Source of the DNA: Leptospira perolatii
Lineage (GTDB): Bacteria; Spirochaetota; Leptospiria; Leptospirales; Leptospiraceae
Direction: 5' to 3'
Length of the DNA: 64,000 nt
NCBI RefSeq assembly: GCF_002811875.1
Contig: NZ_NPDZ01000001.1
Coordinates: 1-64,000 of the forward strand
The notes under the pieces were generated by a model. It was not told where the DNA came from, ran no database searches, and worked only from the letters and a program-made list of their open reading frames with translations. The translations under genes and the position numbers were made by a program. Positions within the stretch are counted from its first letter, which is position 1, and each line of letters opens with the position of its first letter. Positions 45,382 through 57,385 of the stretch are shown here, one piece after another.

Positions 45382-47238
45382 ATGAATCCTAAGGAGGACA
45401 TCGAACATTTCCAGCCTTTTCTGTATCTAGGCAGAGGTTTTTCAAAGGAAGCTCGTCCGATCCTAATTTTCCCAGAAGAAGTGTATAGTTCCTTTCGACT
45501 GGATGAAATACCAAATATCTTACAAATAATTCAAAGTAAAATTGACCAGGGGCTACTCGCGGCAGGTTGGATTTCCTATGATTCGCATCAGGCTTTTGCA
45601 GGATCAGCCAGTTTGACTGAAGAATCTCACAAGATTCCAGAAGTGCCTTACGTTTGGTTCGCAGTATTCTCGCAATACAAACTGTTAAGCGACCAGGAAT
45701 TGGAGAACTGGGAGTTCTTATATAAAAACCAAGGCTATTTTTTACAATGTGAAGATATTCAGAATAAAGACGGTTTTAAAAACTCGATTCAAAAAATTCA
45801 GGACTATCTTAGATCAGGTGACGTTTATCAGATCAATTACACGTTTCCAATAAAGCTGACTCAAAATGGTTCTCTTGGAAGTCTTTTCTTTGAACTTAGA
45901 AAAAACCAGAAAGTTCCTTACGAAGCTTGGATCCGAACTGGAGCAGAAACTTCTGATCAAAATGTATGGAACCTAATGTCTTTTTCTCCGGAATTATTTT
46001 GGCAAAGAGACAAAAACCAAATTCGAACTTTGCCGATGAAGGGAACCAGACCTAGAGGAAAGAATGAGTCTGAGGACGATCAACTAAGATCCGAACTTAC
46101 TAATTCTCCCAAAGATAAAGCAGAGAATCTAATGATCACCGATCTTTTACGAAATGATTTAGGTAAAATCTCGATTCCGGGAAGCGTAGAAGTTCCCAGA
46201 CTTTTTTTCGTAGAATCTTACGAAACCGTATTTCAAATGATAAGCGAAGTCCGCTCTGTCCTAAAGGAGAAAACAAATTGGTTAGAAATTGTTCAGTCCC
46301 TTTTTCCCGGTGGCTCGATTACTGGAGCTCCGAAAAAAAGAGCTACTGAAATCATTTCGCAACTAGAGACGGATAGAGGAGTTTATACGGGTGCTATTTG
46401 TTTTCTCTCCAAAGATTTCGAAACGGTTTCGATCGCGATTCGCACGCTCGAGTTCAAGGAGTCCAGTCAATCTTGCGGACCGCGTAAAGGCCGAATGGGA
46501 ATTGGCTCCGGAATTACAATCGACTCAGATGCGGAGGAGGAATGGAATGAATGTTGGTCCAAGGCAAAATTCTTGATCGATTCACCCAACTCCAAACGAA
46601 ACGAATTTTATATATTTGCGACGATGCTGTTTAAACGCGGTGTTATTTACTTTTTAAAAGATCATAAAAAGAGAATATTCGATTCTGCAATCGAGCTTGG
46701 ATTTCCGATAAACGAAAAAGTTTGGAATTCAGTGATACAAGAAATCTTTCAAAAATCCGCAAACTTCGAGTCAAACCAAGCGCTTCGAGTTCGCTTAATT
46801 TTGAACAATATCGGAACCTTAAAATCCGAAATATTGCCTTTCAGTAAAGGACCAAAAGAGGGACCGGCAATTTTCTCCCAAAAGAAAGTATCCTCAGCTG
46901 ATTTTTTTCTGCGTCATAAAACTTCTCTCCGAGGTCGATTCGATCTAGAATATGGACACGCGACCAAGAAAGGATACTTGGATGTTCTGTACACGAATGA
47001 GCTCGAGAAAATTACGGAAGGAAGCATTCATTCAATTTTTATTCGGAAAGACGGAGAGTGGATCACTCCTCCTGTCTCAGCTGGATTACTCCCTGGTATT
47101 TTTAGGAGCAGGTTAATTCGGAAGCTTAAGTGCAAAGAATCTGAGTTTACGGTCGACGATCTACTAAAGGCGGAAAAGATAATTCTCACAAACTCTCTAA
47201 GAGGAATTCGGGTGGTCACAAGAGTGGATTTTGAATGA
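45382..47238 (+). CDS. pabB: Aminodeoxychorismate synthase component I fused to aminodeoxychorismate lyase
   Basis: A 618-residue bifunctional folate-pathway enzyme. Residues 1 to about 395 are PabB (chorismate-binding): RSGDVYQINYTFPI, LPMKGTRPRG, ENLMITDLLRNDLGKIS, GGSITGAPKKRATEII and RGVYTGAICF. From about 405 a PLP fold-type IV PabC domain follows (FYIFATMLFKRGVIYFLKDHKKRIFDSA; LYTNELEKITEGSIHSIFI). Together they turn chorismate plus ammonia into p-aminobenzoate; the glutamine amidotransferase PabA is encoded elsewhere. The stop overlaps thpR (ATGA). Confidence 0.92.
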   Translation: MNPKEDIEHFQPFLYLGRGFSKEARPILIFPEEVYSSFRLDEIPNILQIIQSKIDQGLLAAGWISYDSHQAFAGSASLTEESHKIPEVPYVWFAVFSQYKLLSDQELENWEFLYKNQGYFLQCEDIQNKDGFKNSIQKIQDYLRSGDVYQINYTFPIKLTQNGSLGSLFFELRKNQKVPYEAWIRTGAETSDQNVWNLMSFSPELFWQRDKNQIRTLPMKGTRPRGKNESEDDQLRSELTNSPKDKAENLMITDLLRNDLGKISIPGSVEVPRLFFVESYETVFQMISEVRSVLKEKTNWLEIVQSLFPGGSITGAPKKRATEIISQLETDRGVYTGAICFLSKDFETVSIAIRTLEFKESSQSCGPRKGRMGIGSGITIDSDAEEEWNECWSKAKFLIDSPNSKRNEFYIFATMLFKRGVIYFLKDHKKRIFDSAIELGFPINEKVWNSVIQEIFQKSANFESNQALRVRLILNNIGTLKSEILPFSKGPKEGPAIFSQKKVSSADFFLRHKTSLRGRFDLEYGHATKKGYLDVLYTNELEKITEGSIHSIFIRKDGEWITPPVSAGLLPGIFRSRLIRKLKCKESEFTVDDLLKAEKIILTNSLRGIRVVTRVDFE

Positions 47239-47771
47239 GAATATTCGTAGGCATTTCTTTACCAGAAGAAGTAAGGGAGTCGATCGCAGGAATTTGCTAC
47301 GGACTTCCGGGGATCAAATGGGTTCCAGCAGAGAACTTACACCTGACTCTGGTCTTTTTAGGTGAACTGCCCGAAATCCGGAGAGAATCCCTATCTGAGT
47401 TTTGTTCCACTATTCAGTTTCGACCTTTTTCATTTAACTTAAAAGGCATTGAGTGGTTTATTAAAAAGAAATCTCCTTCGATTTTGTATATAGATGTGGA
47501 ACCTGCACCTGAGTTACTGGAGCTGCAAAAAACAATTGATAGCGGATTACGTCGTCTAGGCTTTACTATTGAAGGCAAGAACTATAAACCACATATTACT
47601 ATAGGCCGATTCAAAGACGTTCCGATGGATAAAGTAGTATCTTATATGGAAGAATTTCGCGATTTTGTAGAGATTGGAATTCCCGCACAAGAATTTCACG
47701 TCTATTCAAGTAGGTCTGGCCCGAACGGTCAAATGTACAGAATCGAGGAATCGTTTCCTAATAAGGCATAA
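47235..47771 (+). CDS. thpR: RNA 2',3'-cyclic phosphodiesterase
   Basis: A 178-residue 2H phosphoesterase. Both HxTx motifs are present: HLTL at residue 36 and HITI near 119. The start overlaps pabB (ATGA) and its stop is 1 bp before the aat start. Acts on cyclic phosphate RNA ends or similar ligands. Confidence 0.92.
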   Translation: MRIFVGISLPEEVRESIAGICYGLPGIKWVPAENLHLTLVFLGELPEIRRESLSEFCSTIQFRPFSFNLKGIEWFIKKKSPSILYIDVEPAPELLELQKTIDSGLRRLGFTIEGKNYKPHITIGRFKDVPMDKVVSYMEEFRDFVEIGIPAQEFHVYSSRSGPNGQMYRIEESFPNKA

Positions 47772-47772
47772 T

Positions 47773-48468
47773 ATGGAGTTTAGAAAGGAAGATTCATATA
47801 CTCAGGTAATTCGAGACTATTCGAATTTCTTTGCCAATCCGAGGACTACGAAAGATGAAGTCGTCGGAATAGGCGGGGACCTAAATACGGACCGATTACT
47901 CTATGCTTATACGCACGGAATTTTCCCTTGGGCGGATAATCCACTTCTTTGGTTTTGCTTAGACCCTCGTGCGATCTTCGATTTAAATATTCTTCATTTA
48001 AGCTCCAGGGTTAAGCGAAAGATACGGCAGCAAAGCTATACGGTCACTTTCAATCGTGCGTTTGAACAAGTAGTCCGATGCTGCGCATATAGACCGAACG
48101 AACCAACTTGGATTACCGATACGTTCATAAGTGGCTTTTTAAAATTTCACAGAGATGGTTACGCGCATAGTATAGAAGTTTGGGATTCTAACGGCCGACT
48201 CGGAGGAGGCGTCTACGGAGTTGCTATCGGAAAGTTTTTTGCCGGTGAATCAATGTTCTCTTTTTTACCTGATTTCGGAAAAATCGCCTTACACCATTTA
48301 TTTGAAGCTTTGCGGAAAGATGGCTTCACCTTATTCGATACTCAGCAACTCAACCCTGTAACTCTTGGACTAGGAGCTTACGAAATTCCGAAGCAAAAGT
48401 TTTTGGACAGATTAGCTAAGGCAGTGCTCTCTCCAGATCGATGGAAAGCACCTACTTTGGAAATTTAA
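47773..48468 (+). CDS. aat: Leucyl/phenylalanyl-tRNA--protein transferase
   Basis: A 231-residue enzyme that adds Leu or Phe to proteins with N-terminal Lys/Arg, marking them for ClpS/Clp[44 protein letters not shown] and [24 protein letters not shown] with [25 protein letters not shown] are the family blocks. ATG 47773, not an upstream in-frame codon within thpR, has AAGG at the right distance. Confidence 0.93.
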   Translation: MEFRKEDSYTQVIRDYSNFFANPRTTKDEVVGIGGDLNTDRLLYAYTHGIFPWADNPLLWFCLDPRAIFDLNILHLSSRVKRKIRQQSYTVTFNRAFEQVVRCCAYRPNEPTWITDTFISGFLKFHRDGYAHSIEVWDSNGRLGGGVYGVAIGKFFAGESMFSFLPDFGKIALHHLFEALRKDGFTLFDTQQLNPVTLGLGAYEIPKQKFLDRLAKAVLSPDRWKAPTLEI

Positions 48469-48494
48469 TCGAATCATAAATTCGATTTGATTTA
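48467..48494 (+). terminator. Weak terminator after aat
   Basis: AATCGAA (48467-48473) pairs with TTCGATT (48481-48487), followed by TGATTT. The stem contains the stop codon and is AT-rich, so efficiency is doubtful. Confidence 0.4.
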
Positions 48495-48550
48495 CCTTTA
48501 GCGATCAATAAATTACGGCCATAAAATCTCCTTAACGCAGGTAAAATGTT

Positions 48551-48841
48551 ATGACCCTATTCAAAAGGATATTAGCTTCGCTACTCGTAACCGCAATCGC
48601 TCTCTTCGGATTCACCGGAATCAGCGCTCAAGAATCCTCCGGGGACGAGCCGGCCCAAACTCAGGATTCAGGATCCGATACTAAACCTGAGAAGAAAGGC
48701 AAGAAAAAGAAAAAGGGCAAAAAGAAAGCTAAGAAAAAGTCCAAAAAATCTAGCAAAAAAGAGAAAAAGGAAACGCAGCCTGAAGGAACTCAACCAGCAC
48801 CAAGCACTTCTGAAGAAGGTGGCGCAGGCGAAGAACAATAA
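48551..48841 (+). CDS. Small secreted lysine-rich protein
   Basis: A 96-residue protein: signal peptide (hydrophobic 9-24, cleavage near GISAQ), then an acidic stretch, a very lysine-rich core (about 30 lysines in residues 45-75) and an acidic, proline-containing tail. Such charge-segregated tails suit binding to nucleic acid, LPS or another polyanion; no family is recognised. The coding is not obviously degenerate. Its terminator may be TCCGCC/GGCGGA at 48865-48886. Confidence 0.65.
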   Translation: MTLFKRILASLLVTAIALFGFTGISAQESSGDEPAQTQDSGSDTKPEKKGKKKKKGKKKAKKKSKKSSKKEKKETQPEGTQPAPSTSEEGGAGEEQ

Positions 48842-49051
48842 ACGAATTGATCCTTATCATTCCTTCCGCCTGAGCAATTGGGCGGATTTCATTTCACAGA
48901 ATGTTTATATTCAGTAACCATTCTTAATTTTGCACTGCACCCATCTACTTTGATCTCCAAAATTTTCTTGACGCTAAGGCGTTCTGCAATAGCGTGAGTC
49001 GGCTTTTTCTATAAGCTTAGCCTAATCCTTCTTCATAAAGGAAGAAATCGA

Positions 49052-51109
<2,058 letters not shown>

Positions 51110-51160
51110 GATTTACTGGTGATATATTAGTAAATATTAATACTTTATCTGTGTTTTATC

Positions 51161-51189
51161 AAAGCCCTTGGGAAACCGAGGGCTTTTTT
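51161..51189 (+). terminator. Intrinsic terminator of the acyl-CoA synthetase gene
   Basis: AAAGCCCTTGG (51161-51171) pairs with CCGAGGGCTTT (51176-51186), one T-G pair, GAAA tetraloop, then a T-run to 51189. As on the left allow some use by the opposite strand too. Confidence 0.92.
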
Positions 51190-51220
51190 ATTTTTCAGAA
51201 TATTGAATTAATATTTTAGT

Positions 51221-52090
51221 TTAGGGAATAAAGAATATCCTGGGAGCAACTTCAACTGCACCCTCCAGAACCGCAGGATCGTGTAATGTAAGAATCTTTG
51301 TTCCTTCTGAACCCAAAATCTCTGCGTAATGTACAAATTCTAAATTTCTTTTTTTTGAAAATGTGACACTACTCGGTAAACCTGCTCCTTTTTTACACTG
51401 ATCTATCCAGTAGCATTCATCTCCTGTAATCAGTATTCTCTCTCTATTTCCCTTGTCCCATTCTACAGCGAGAGATCCTGAAGTGTGACCACCAGTTAGG
51501 ATCATTCGAAATCCAGGGAAGACCTCTTTACTTTGATTTACCAGTTGAAGTCTGCCCGATTTTTCGATTTTTTCCAACTTTGATTTTTGCATCGGAAACC
51601 AATTTACAGATTTCAAAGTTTTCCAATCTTCAGGAGTGATATGAAAATTAGCCTTCGGAAAAAGATCGATCCCTCCTGCATGATCAAAGTGAAAATGAGT
51701 AATAATCACATCGGTCACTCCACTTGCATCCAAACCGATTCTATGCAAAAGTGTTAACGGTCCCTCCCAGTCCTTCATTCCGAACTTTTGTTGGAGCTCC
51801 TTTGAAGAGATTCCAGTGTCGATTAATAAGATCTTACTCTGAAATTTTACTAGATAAAATAGAAATACGATCTCAGATCTACCCTCGTCTTCTTCGGAAA
51901 TGGTAAGAGAATTTGGATAATCTTTCCTTCCGTAAAGAACCGCGTATAAACCATCTTTAAAAGAAATTTTCTGTTTTGAATTCTGCCCTTGCAAAGTTAC
52001 AGTTTTTGGCAGTACGGAAGAAGATGCACAAGAAAATTTGAATATACTTAAACAAAGGATCGGTAAAATAAGCAGTGAAATCTCTCTCAA
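51221..52090 (-). CDS. MBL-fold metallohydrolase lipoprotein
   Basis: A 289-residue lipoprotein (hydrophobic core ending IFKFSC). The metal motif HFHFDHAGG lies at about 132-140, with ILTGGHTSGSLAVEW and ITGDECYWID supplying further ligands; the overall pattern resembles lactonase-type (AHL/quorum-quenching) MBL enzymes, but substrate is unknown. TTG 52090 overlaps the upstream stop by 4 bp (TTGA), a better start than GTG 52105. Last gene of the minus-strand lipoprotein run. Confidence 0.8.
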   Translation of the reverse strand: MREISLLILPILCLSIFKFSCASSSVLPKTVTLQGQNSKQKISFKDGLYAVLYGRKDYPNSLTISEEDEGRSEIVFLFYLVKFQSKILLIDTGISSKELQQKFGMKDWEGPLTLLHRIGLDASGVTDVIITHFHFDHAGGIDLFPKANFHITPEDWKTLKSVNWFPMQKSKLEKIEKSGRLQLVNQSKEVFPGFRMILTGGHTSGSLAVEWDKGNRERILITGDECYWIDQCKKGAGLPSSVTFSKKRNLEFVHYAEILGSEGTKILTLHDPAVLEGAVEVAPRIFFIP

Positions 52091-53139
52091 GGAAACACTT
52101 CCCACGGCGGCAGGGTCATTGTCGAAAATCCTTTTTGCAAAGATTGTCTGTGATCCAATATCTGCGTTACGTAGAACCTCCGATCAGACTCCATCCAAAG
52201 CTTGTAAGTCTGGACCGATTGCACGTTATAGTGTAAGGGATATTTTTCAGGATACTTTTCTCCGTCTGGAAATCCATAGACTTCTTTAGTTCGGTTTTGG
52301 ATCGTCCGGAGCAGCACACCACCAATGTCAAAAGGAAGAGAAATCATATTCTCGCGGAATGCATCCGGGTACACAAAGTATTCTTCAGCGTTAGAAAGAT
52401 AAAGGACTCGAAAGGGAACGCCAATTTTTGACATAGCCGCAGCAATTTCTCGGATTGTACCGATAGAATTTAAGTCGGCCTTTCTGATTTGGATTCGATC
52501 GTTTAATGCAAGATTTCTTATATACTTGTATTCTTCTAAATTGTGGATATAAGTGATTAGTCCAAATTTAGTTTTATGTCTGTCTAGCTCGATCCAACGT
52601 GTTGGAACATCGGATTTTCCGCGAAAGGCTTCTATCCAAGCACTTTCATACCATTTCCAATCTTTGTTTTTACCAAATTCTGATTTTAGAAGTTCAAATG
52701 AGGAGCGAAAGTTGTTTCTTTCCCAAAGAGCTCGATACTCCTCGGGAGTTTCGCTCTTCTTCAAAAAAAATAAGTGAATCCTATTTATATAACATACGAT
52801 CGGATCAAAATCAACGAGCCAAGCGACATCACTTTTTGCCCAAGCTATGAAAGTGAAGTTTTGATCTGTCCCTACTCCAATATATCCTCCTTTTAGATCC
52901 CGCACCGAATCCCGAAATAGATCAATACGAAGTTCATTCGAAGCCGGATAATGTCTTCCGTGTAAGTTTTTCTCTTCAAAATTTTCTTCAGGAACGCTGC
53001 GCAAAATTTGCAGCTCATTTTCTTCTAGAGGTGAAACGAAGGATTTGTCCTTAGGCGGAGCCGTAATACAAGAAAGAGAGCAAACAAAAAGAAAAAATAG
53101 GAGGTTGGGAAAATTGAGAAAACGTATAAGATTGTGCAT
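52087..53139 (-). CDS. Lipoprotein with methyltransferase-like motif, unknown
   Basis: A 350-residue lipoprotein (SLSC lipobox, cysteine 24). The segment GGYIGVGTDQNFTFIAWAKSDVAWLVDFDPIVCYINRIHLFFL resembles a GxGxxxN...DxD SAM-methyltransferase-like Rossmann edge, followed by a helical region. This looks like a Leptospira-type conserved family; I do not assign an enzyme. Overlaps the MBL gene by 4 bp; 18 bp from the HEAT gene. Confidence 0.65.
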   Translation of the reverse strand: MHNLIRFLNFPNLLFFLFVCSLSCITAPPKDKSFVSPLEENELQILRSVPEENFEEKNLHGRHYPASNELRIDLFRDSVRDLKGGYIGVGTDQNFTFIAWAKSDVAWLVDFDPIVCYINRIHLFFLKKSETPEEYRALWERNNFRSSFELLKSEFGKNKDWKWYESAWIEAFRGKSDVPTRWIELDRHKTKFGLITYIHNLEEYKYIRNLALNDRIQIRKADLNSIGTIREIAAAMSKIGVPFRVLYLSNAEEYFVYPDAFRENMISLPFDIGGVLLRTIQNRTKEVYGFPDGEKYPEKYPLHYNVQSVQTYKLWMESDRRFYVTQILDHRQSLQKGFSTMTLPPWEVFP

Positions 53140-53157
53140 CGGATTCAGCGAGAAAGA

Positions 53158-54720
53158 TTAATTTCTATTTTTATACCAGTTCATCCATTCGTTCTTAGAA
53201 AAAAACCTTTTTCCAGTAATAGAACGCAAAGCGGCAGTGATGAGTTTCCGATTCCGCGGTCCTTTTTCATCATCCAAAAGTTTGATCAGAACCTCTAAGC
53301 TTTCTCTTTCCTTCCGAGCGCCAAGTTGAGTAACAGCAAACTGGTGTAGATTTATATCCTCGCTTTCAGCGTACTTCTCTAAAATTCTCCGAGATTCGAC
53401 TCCGGGGACAGATGAAATTGCGCTTAGAGTACTTGGTGCCAATTCTGGAAATTCGTGAGTTTTTTGATCCAGCATGCTTAGTGATTTTGGTGAAGCAATC
53501 ATACCCAGGCTTTCGGCAGAGATTCTTGCCAATTTTCTGTCATTCGAGTTTAAGGCTTGCTCTAATACTGGAAGCGCCTCTTCAGAGCCGATCCCACCTA
53601 ACGCCCAAGCTGCGCCGTATTTGGCCTCGCCCGAATTTTCCTTTATCACTCGGTAAAGAATTGCCAAACTTCTTTTATCTCCGAGGTGGCCCAGGGCTTG
53701 TGCAATGATCTCCCGATCGGGGACTAGCGAGTTAAGTAGCGCAGCCTCAATGCTTGTCCGGGCAGGTAAATATTTGATCAACCCTAAAACATGTGCTGCA
53801 GGTCCCTTGGACTCCAGAGATTCTGAATTCAAAATCGAGAGAAGTTTTGGTCCTGTAAGTGTAGAAGGAATACCGATCAGTACATCTGCAGCCCTGTAAC
53901 GAATTTCTCTATCGCTATAGGACAAAAGCGGAAACATAAGAGGAATCGCATTGGCATCCTTTGCTTCCACCAGCGCGATTACAGCATTCTCCCTTCCTTT
54001 ATCAAAATCCCCAGAAACAGCCTTAGCTAAAAGAGGAGTTCCTTTTTTGCTTCCGATCCTTCCTAATGCGAGATAGATTGCGGCGAGTGTTGGTCCTGGA
54101 TCGGATAGAGAAGCCAGTCCGAGCAAATAATCTTCTCCGTCTTTAATTCTAAGTTTACCGATTGCGACTACGTAGTCCTTAGATTTCCTTGGGTCCTTAT
54201 TTTCTTTGGCCGCAGATAAAACTTTAGATCCTACCGATTGTGCATGGATCCGAATTAAAGTATCGACAGTTAACATTCGAATGGTGTCGTCTTCGTCGTT
54301 TAACAAAAAAAGAATCCTTGAGGCTGCGCCCGGGCTTTCCATTCTTGCGACAGCTTCCAAAACCGTACTTACTTCGACTTCGGAACCTTTCTGAAGTAAA
54401 TCCAAAATGGGAGACAGGGAAATAGCATCTTTATAAACTCCTAATGCAATTGCCGCGGAAGATTTTACCGCGGAATCACGTTCTTCTTTGAGAAACTTAC
54501 GTGCGATCGGAATGTATTTCCTTTCGCCTCGGTCCGCAAGTTCCAAGATTGCTTGTGCCTTTTGTTGCGGGATTCCGCTCCTAAGATCAGTCTCCAACTG
54601 TTCGATCGTAAGCGGATCTGCCTCGATCACTTCAGGAGCTGTAGTAGGTTTAGGAGGACCTCCGCAACTCGATAAAAAAAATACGCTGCCCAGCATTGAG
54701 ATGGCTGCTGCCTGTTTCAA
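53158..54720 (-). CDS. HEAT-repeat lipoprotein
   Basis: A 520-residue lipoprotein (KQAAAISMLGSVFFLSSC). The mature protein is almost entirely HEAT-like helix pairs (RDSAVKSSAAIALGVYKD, ALGHLGDKRSLAILYRVI, AKYGAAWALGGIGSEEALPVLEQAL and others, about 10-12 repeats), a protein-binding solenoid in the envelope. TTG 54720 has AGGA seven bases upstream; the frame open to 54918 runs through a terminator-like hairpin, so the longer start is not used. Confidence 0.8.
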   Translation of the reverse strand: MKQAAAISMLGSVFFLSSCGGPPKPTTAPEVIEADPLTIEQLETDLRSGIPQQKAQAILELADRGERKYIPIARKFLKEERDSAVKSSAAIALGVYKDAISLSPILDLLQKGSEVEVSTVLEAVARMESPGAASRILFLLNDEDDTIRMLTVDTLIRIHAQSVGSKVLSAAKENKDPRKSKDYVVAIGKLRIKDGEDYLLGLASLSDPGPTLAAIYLALGRIGSKKGTPLLAKAVSGDFDKGRENAVIALVEAKDANAIPLMFPLLSYSDREIRYRAADVLIGIPSTLTGPKLLSILNSESLESKGPAAHVLGLIKYLPARTSIEAALLNSLVPDREIIAQALGHLGDKRSLAILYRVIKENSGEAKYGAAWALGGIGSEEALPVLEQALNSNDRKLARISAESLGMIASPKSLSMLDQKTHEFPELAPSTLSAISSVPGVESRRILEKYAESEDINLHQFAVTQLGARKERESLEVLIKLLDDEKGPRNRKLITAALRSITGKRFFSKNEWMNWYKNRN

Positions 54721-54792
54721 AAAATTCCTGCACAGAAGAAAAAGCGGATCGAGTCGATTTTTTCCAAATCGCGACTTTGCACTTTTCAGTGA

Positions 54793-54821
54793 AAAGGCCC
54801 CACCCTTATGGGTGGGGGCCG
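54793..54821 (-). terminator. GC-rich hairpin with T-run upstream of the HEAT gene
   Basis: GGCCCCACCC (54797-54806) pairs with GGGTGGGGGCC (one extra G), loop TTAT; on the minus strand four Ts follow (54796-54793). It lies between the coiled-coil gene and the HEAT gene, so it may terminate the first or attenuate the second. Confidence 0.55.
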
Positions 54822-54962
54822 GAGCGTCAGCGGTGGTACCCTTTGCCGCCTTTTTCATAAAATCCATTTTTTTACAAGTCATTTTAGTCCTATAGATGCT
54901 GTAGGAGCTCCTACACAAAATTCCGAAAATATAACTCTCTTTCTATTTTCTTTCAAAGATTG

Positions 54963-55652
54963 TTAAGAAGCTGGAACGGTTTCCAGCACTTGCTTAACTT
55001 GTTCCAACTCTTTTCTCCATAGCAGCAAATCTCTTTTTGCTTCTTCTAATTGCGAACTATCGATCTGCCTTTCGTTAATGGAATATTCAATTAATTGAAT
55101 TCTGGATTCGAGTTCCTCTATTTTATATTCAAAATATGCCTTTTGCTCGGAAGGGGTTACTTTTGGTTCCATTGAATTTGCGGAAGGCTGTGCCCCAGGT
55201 TCCGAATACCTTCCCGCGCCCTTGGCCAGCGCAAATTGAGCTTCCGCGGCAGATATTTTATCTAGTTTTTCAAGTCTTGCTTTCTCTTCCGCGGAGGAAA
55301 GTTGGGGGCGAAACTCTTTTGGAATATAGATATTCTTGGGATATCTTTTAGCGAAATCGTTCCATTCATCCCGGATTTTTTCTCTATCGACCTTTTTATT
55401 CTGAGAAAATACTACTTCCGGCCATAGTCTTTTTGCTTCTCCTTCCAAATCCGGATCCTCTTGGAAAGGGTGAGGGGCTTCGGGAAATTCCATAGATCCC
55501 GAATGAATTTCATCTTTCTCTAAAATACTTTCCGATTCCTGAGAAATGGACGGAATTTCTGAATGATTTTGAAGCCAGAAAAAGATGAACACTAAGAGCA
55601 AAACAACAATAGAGATGGCTATCCAAATGAAATGCTTCCGAATATTAGTCAT
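54963..55652 (-). CDS. Membrane-anchored coiled-coil protein, unknown
   Basis: A 229-residue protein with one N-terminal transmembrane helix (about 8-28), an acidic linker, and two helical blocks; the C-terminal one (FEYKIEELESRIQLIEYSINERQIDSSQLEEAKRDLLLWRKELEQVKQVLE) is a predicted coiled coil. A periplasmic tether is plausible. No family recognised. First gene of the minus-strand run 51221-55652. Confidence 0.6.
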   Translation of the reverse strand: MTNIRKHFIWIAISIVVLLLVFIFFWLQNHSEIPSISQESESILEKDEIHSGSMEFPEAPHPFQEDPDLEGEAKRLWPEVVFSQNKKVDREKIRDEWNDFAKRYPKNIYIPKEFRPQLSSAEEKARLEKLDKISAAEAQFALAKGAGRYSEPGAQPSANSMEPKVTPSEQKAYFEYKIEELESRIQLIEYSINERQIDSSQLEEAKRDLLLWRKELEQVKQVLETVPAS

Positions 55653-55743
55653 TCGATTCTCGTTTATCCTTATGTTAGAAATAGATTCAAAGGGCTCTGT
55701 ACTTTTATGAGCTTCGGAATATTAGAAATCTTTGGAGTTTTTC

Positions 55744-55785
55744 AAAACTGCAATCACCCCTTGCGAATAGCAAGAGGCGATTGCA
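55744..55785 (-). terminator. Terminator of the SGNH hydrolase gene
   Basis: TGCAATCACCCCTTGC (55749-55764) pairs with GCAAGAGGCGATTGCA (55770-55785), two mismatches, loop GAATA. On the minus strand TTTT follows (55747-55744). The stem also reads in the plus direction with AAATTTT beyond. Confidence 0.7.
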
Positions 55786-55792
55786 AATTTTC

Positions 55793-57067
55793 TTACACGA
55801 AGATTCCGATGATCCAAGAAATAAACTGACCGAATATTGTTTCGGTAAGGAAATTTTTCAAGTCGATCGGATTTCGGTTTAAGCTATCGAAGTACCACGC
55901 ATTGTACTCGCTTACTTTCGGTATGGAAAAACCGTATTTGCTATTGATCGATTTAATCAACTCATTTGCAAATAACGAGTGCCCATACATGTTCGGATGC
56001 ACGCCATCTAAACCAAATATACCAGGTTTACCCGGTAAAGGCCAGTTCGCTCTTGCATAACCCGGACTCCAGCCAGAAGGACTCTGGACTAATCTGCCAT
56101 TTTCCTTGAGATCATCAAAGATAACTTTTAGATCAGCCACAGCAAACCCCATCGCTGCTGCCTGTGACTTCACCTCGTTATTGAGCATTGTCAAAAAGTT
56201 GGTGATCGTTGCGACTTCGCTCGCATCGAGTACTTGCGACGGATCCGAAACCGAAGATCTATAAAAAGCCTTCAGCCCAGAGTAGTTTGCTCTTCCTTTC
56301 GGATCTCGATAAGATTCCAAATATGCAATCGCAGTCACATTCGGAATGGTGAATAACACCCCTCCTTTCAAGGAACCAATCGAAGCCATCCTTCTCATGG
56401 TTTCCCGAATATCTCTTTTGTATCGAGCTTCATCCAAACAGTCGGTCGTCGTGCTGAGTGCAGTACAAAGAACATGGTTAGCAGCCGCAGTTCCAAAAAA
56501 GAAAGTAGGCTTAACTTTTTCCATGATCTCTATCTGCGTACCTGATTTACGCAAACCGAATCGATGGTACTTATCAGGTTCTTGGCAATCCGGCACCTGC
56601 ACCCAACGATACGTGTACCAATACCAAGTCTTCCAATACCAATCTTTGGCCCATTTGGTTGCAGTGATGTCTTCACATTCACCTGAAGTTCTCAATACGG
56701 AACTGTAATCTGCTCCAGTAATCCCAGCATGAGTCGGCAGAGAAACTGTAGATTCGTTTCCACCTATCAATGTTGAGGCGATACAGAAAACCCCGCAATC
56801 TCCCTTGAGAACATCCTCAAGATTGATAAAAGGTCCCTTCAAAACGTTATACGAAACGCTTGAACCGGCTTGCTTCGAAACCAAGACCGGATAGGCCCAG
56901 TTCTGAGTCTTCTTCTCTACCGTAGCACCGAAAAATCCGTGACTTAACGAATCTCCGATTACACCCGGACGTTCGAACATTTGAGCTTGACTTTGGGCCG
57001 AAATGGAAATTCCAAAAAGGAATACTCCAAGTCCTCCCAACATTTTCCAATTCTTCACTTTTCCCAT
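55793..57067 (-). CDS. Secreted SGNH/GDSL-type hydrolase
   Basis: A 424-residue secreted esterase-like protein: signal peptide (hydrophobic about 10-25, SAQSQAQ). The nucleophile S40 is in [11 protein letters not shown] and the Asp-His pair in [19 protein letters not shown] near 354-360. The glycine and asparagine (GGN, AAANH) of the SGNH oxyanion hole appear at IGGNES and GTAAANHVL. It is divergent from the sphingomyelinase over 431 bp; both could act on host lipids. Confidence 0.82.
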   Translation of the reverse strand: MGKVKNWKMLGGLGVFLFGISISAQSQAQMFERPGVIGDSLSHGFFGATVEKKTQNWAYPVLVSKQAGSSVSYNVLKGPFINLEDVLKGDCGVFCIASTLIGGNESTVSLPTHAGITGADYSSVLRTSGECEDITATKWAKDWYWKTWYWYTYRWVQVPDCQEPDKYHRFGLRKSGTQIEIMEKVKPTFFFGTAAANHVLCTALSTTTDCLDEARYKRDIRETMRRMASIGSLKGGVLFTIPNVTAIAYLESYRDPKGRANYSGLKAFYRSSVSDPSQVLDASEVATITNFLTMLNNEVKSQAAAMGFAVADLKVIFDDLKENGRLVQSPSGWSPGYARANWPLPGKPGIFGLDGVHPNMYGHSLFANELIKSINSKYGFSIPKVSEYNAWYFDSLNRNPIDLKNFLTETIFGQFISWIIGIFV

Positions 57068-57249
57068 TTATGTTTTTTTTCTCCTGGGTCTTGTAACGTT
57101 TCCAAAGGAAACGCTTCAATTCTCTTGCAGGTAATTGTATCGAATGAGAAGCGAAAGTCAATTGGCTGAGAAAAATAAGATCATCTAATATCTAACGGTT
57201 GTTATTTATAATAGAATTCTAATATGCTCGCAGATCTATCGTTTGGCGA

Positions 57250-57385
57250 TGAACACTGATAGTTTGATATCAATTTATTTAAGTATACTTGTTCATTTAT
57301 CATTTTGTAATAAATGAACTCTCATTTGATGAACGTCTGTTCAAGGCTAACTCTGTTTTATTTTAACCAAAATGTGAATTTGAAC
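57250..57385. promoter_or_regulatory. Cluster of TGAAC/GTTCA half-sites between SGNH hydrolase and sphingomyelinase
   Basis: Six TGAAC/GTTCA half-sites in 136 bp: 57250-57254, 57291-57295, 57315-57319, 57330-57334, 57339-57343, 57381-57385. Two pairs are palindromic: GTTCATTTAT/ATAAATGAAC (57291-57319) and TGAAC-GTCT-GTTCA (57330-57343). The 431-bp spacer (57068-57498) has no gene; the cluster may regulate both divergent genes. Function inferred. Confidence 0.5.

Noticed and set aside
54721..54918. Longer start of the HEAT lipoprotein
   Set aside because: The extra 66 codons precede the lipoprotein signal peptide and cover a terminator-like hairpin; TTG 54720 has AGGA at proper distance.
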